Assembly (NCBI GenBank): GCA_938004115.1
Contig: CALKWS010000010.1
Location: forward strand, 1 to 5,476
Direction of reading: 5' to 3'
DNA: 5,476 bases
DNA from: an uncultured Ruaniaceae bacterium
GTDB lineage: Bacteria > Actinomycetota > Actinomycetes > Actinomycetales > Beutenbergiaceae
The notes below the pieces were generated by a model that was given only the letters and a program-made list of their open reading frames with translations, was not told where the DNA came from and made no database searches. The position numbers and the translations under genes were made by a program. Below are positions 4,869 through 5,476 of this stretch, piece by piece (the stretch's first letter is position 1; every line of letters starts with the position of its first letter).

Positions 4869-5476
4869 TCACTTCGCCTTCTGCTCCACTGCGTTCTGGT
4901 CGGCAGCCGTCTGCTCCACGGCCTTCTGATCAACGCCCTTCGGGTCGGCCGGTTTATGCTCGACCTCCGCCGTTTTCAGCCGGGTCTCCAGCCGCTGACG
5001 GACCACGTCCATCTCCACCGCGATGATGACCACCACGCCCAGCGCCACGTATTGCCAGGCGGCAGCGACGTTGAGCAGGTTGAGACCGTTCTGGATCACA
5101 CCCAGGATCAGTGCCCCCACCAGCGCGCCGAACACCGTGCCACGACCGCCGAAGAAACTGGCTCCACCGATGATGACGGCCGCGATGGCGGATAGTTCCA
5201 ACAGATTTCCGGCCGTGGGATAGGCCGAGTTGGTCTGCCCGGAAACCACCAGCGCCGCCACCCCGGCGAAGAAGCCGCTGATCACGTACACCGAGATCAG
5301 CACCCGGTCCACGGGGATCCCGACCCGCTTGGCGCCTTCCTTGTTCGCGCCCACCGCATAGATCCACTGCCCCCAGGTGATGCGGGAGAGCAGGATGTGC
5401 ACCAGTAGCGCCAGGCCGAGTACCAGGAACACTGCGATCGGCAGGCCGAATACCTGCTGACTGCCCAGCGCGAGGA
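4869..5476 (-). CDS. Sugar ABC transporter permease (RbsC-like, BPD_transp_2), C-terminal part
   Basis: The frame is open from the right edge to a TGA at 4871-4869, giving about 201 C-terminal residues; the N-terminal third or more lies outside. A GTG at 5432 is an internal valine codon, not the start, because the frame continues upstream with hydrophobic sequence (GLPIAVFLVLGLALLVHILL). Family features are the cytoplasmic coupling loop WIYAVGANKEGAKRVGIPVDR, and GGASFFGGRGTVFGALVGAL followed by ILGVIQNGLNLLNV, a hallmark of RbsC-type permeases. About four hydrophobic segments are visible. After the last one comes a long charged tail that ends in four pentapeptide repeats, which is unusual for the family. 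It is first in transcription order here, then ATPase, then binding protein. The promoter of this unit is outside the window. Confidence 0.9.
   Translation of the reverse strand, partial: LALGSQQVFGLPIAVFLVLGLALLVHILLSRITWGQWIYAVGANKEGAKRVGIPVDRVLISVYVISGFFAGVAALVVSGQTNSAYPTAGNLLELSAIAAVIIGGASFFGGRGTVFGALVGALILGVIQNGLNLLNVAAAWQYVALGVVVIIAVEMDVVRQRLETRLKTAEVEHKPADPKGVDQKAVEQTAADQNAVEQKAK
4875..4934 (-). repeat. Four 15-bp tandem repeats encoding a pentapeptide-repeat tail
   Basis: Read on the minus strand, four consecutive 15-base units (4934-4920, 4919-4905, 4904-4890, 4889-4875) encode VDQKA, VEQTA, ADQNA and VEQKA, followed by K and the stop. The consensus is (V/A)(D/E)Q(K/T/N)A. Units 2 and 4 differ at only two of 15 bases; units 1 and 3 are more diverged. 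The third residue of each unit is an invariant CAG-encoded Gln and the fifth an Ala. The tail should be cytoplasmic and may be helical. The last unit also supplies the AGAAGG that probably serves as the ATPase gene's ribosome binding site. Confidence 0.8.

Noticed and set aside
4868..4933. N-terminal extension of the ATPase by 22 residues
   Set aside because: It lies wholly within the permease coding sequence, is basic and unconserved in appearance, and a better placed ATG at 4867 gives the normal domain start.
5430..5432. GTG as the start of the permease
   Set aside because: The frame continues upstream to the window edge with membrane-type residues, and a start here would remove most of the permease helices.
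1..5476. Search for CRISPR arrays, transposases, tRNA or rRNA genes, and phage or defence genes
   Set aside because: I saw no spaced direct repeats, IS-like terminal repeats, cloverleaf tRNA sequence or defence-type domains. The space is almost fully used by metabolic and transport genes.

Overview
The window comes from a high-GC Gram-positive bacterium, most likely an actinomycete. The base composition is strongly G/C at third codon positions, starts are both ATG and GTG with AAGGAG- or GAGG-type ribosome binding sites, and genes are tightly coupled. The solute-binding protein has a lipobox and an acidic Gly/Asp linker typical of this group. The species cannot be named from the sequence.

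Layout. (1) Positions 1-43, minus strand, hold the first 14 codons of a gene running off the left edge. It is too short to identify. (2) Positions 44-257 are a divergent control region. It holds three copies of an inverted-repeat core GTCANGAC and a further GTCAC/GTGAC inverted repeat. The first core copy overlaps candidate -35 boxes for both directions. (3) Positions 258-2961, plus strand, form a compact three-gene unit: a GntR/HutC-type regulator with a UTRA effector domain, iolB (5-deoxy-glucuronate isomerase), and a Gfo/Idh/MocA NAD(P)-dependent dehydrogenase resembling inositol 2-dehydrogenase. (4) Positions 2962-3073 separate two convergent units and hold a strong GC-rich hairpin without a clear T-tract. 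(5) Positions 3074-5476, minus strand, encode a sugar ABC importer of the ribose/fructose/inositol type (CUT2), read in the order permease (N-terminus cut by the window end), single-domain ATPase, lipoprotein solute-binding protein.

How they work together. This looks like part of a myo-inositol uptake and catabolism cluster. The importer would bring in the substrate, the dehydrogenase would oxidise the inositol ring to an inosose, and IolB would act downstream by isomerising 5-deoxy-glucuronate. The GntR protein probably represses the divergent promoters until an inositol-derived ligand binds its UTRA domain. The other expected enzymes (IolC, IolD, IolE, IolA) are not in the window; the left-edge gene may be one of them. 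The importer's substrate is inferred from position only.

I see no new defence, mobile or RNA system here. The most notable points are the triple operator array and a 15-bp tandem repeat encoding a pentapeptide-repeat tail at the end of the permease. The last unit of that repeat also carries the likely ribosome binding site of the next gene.
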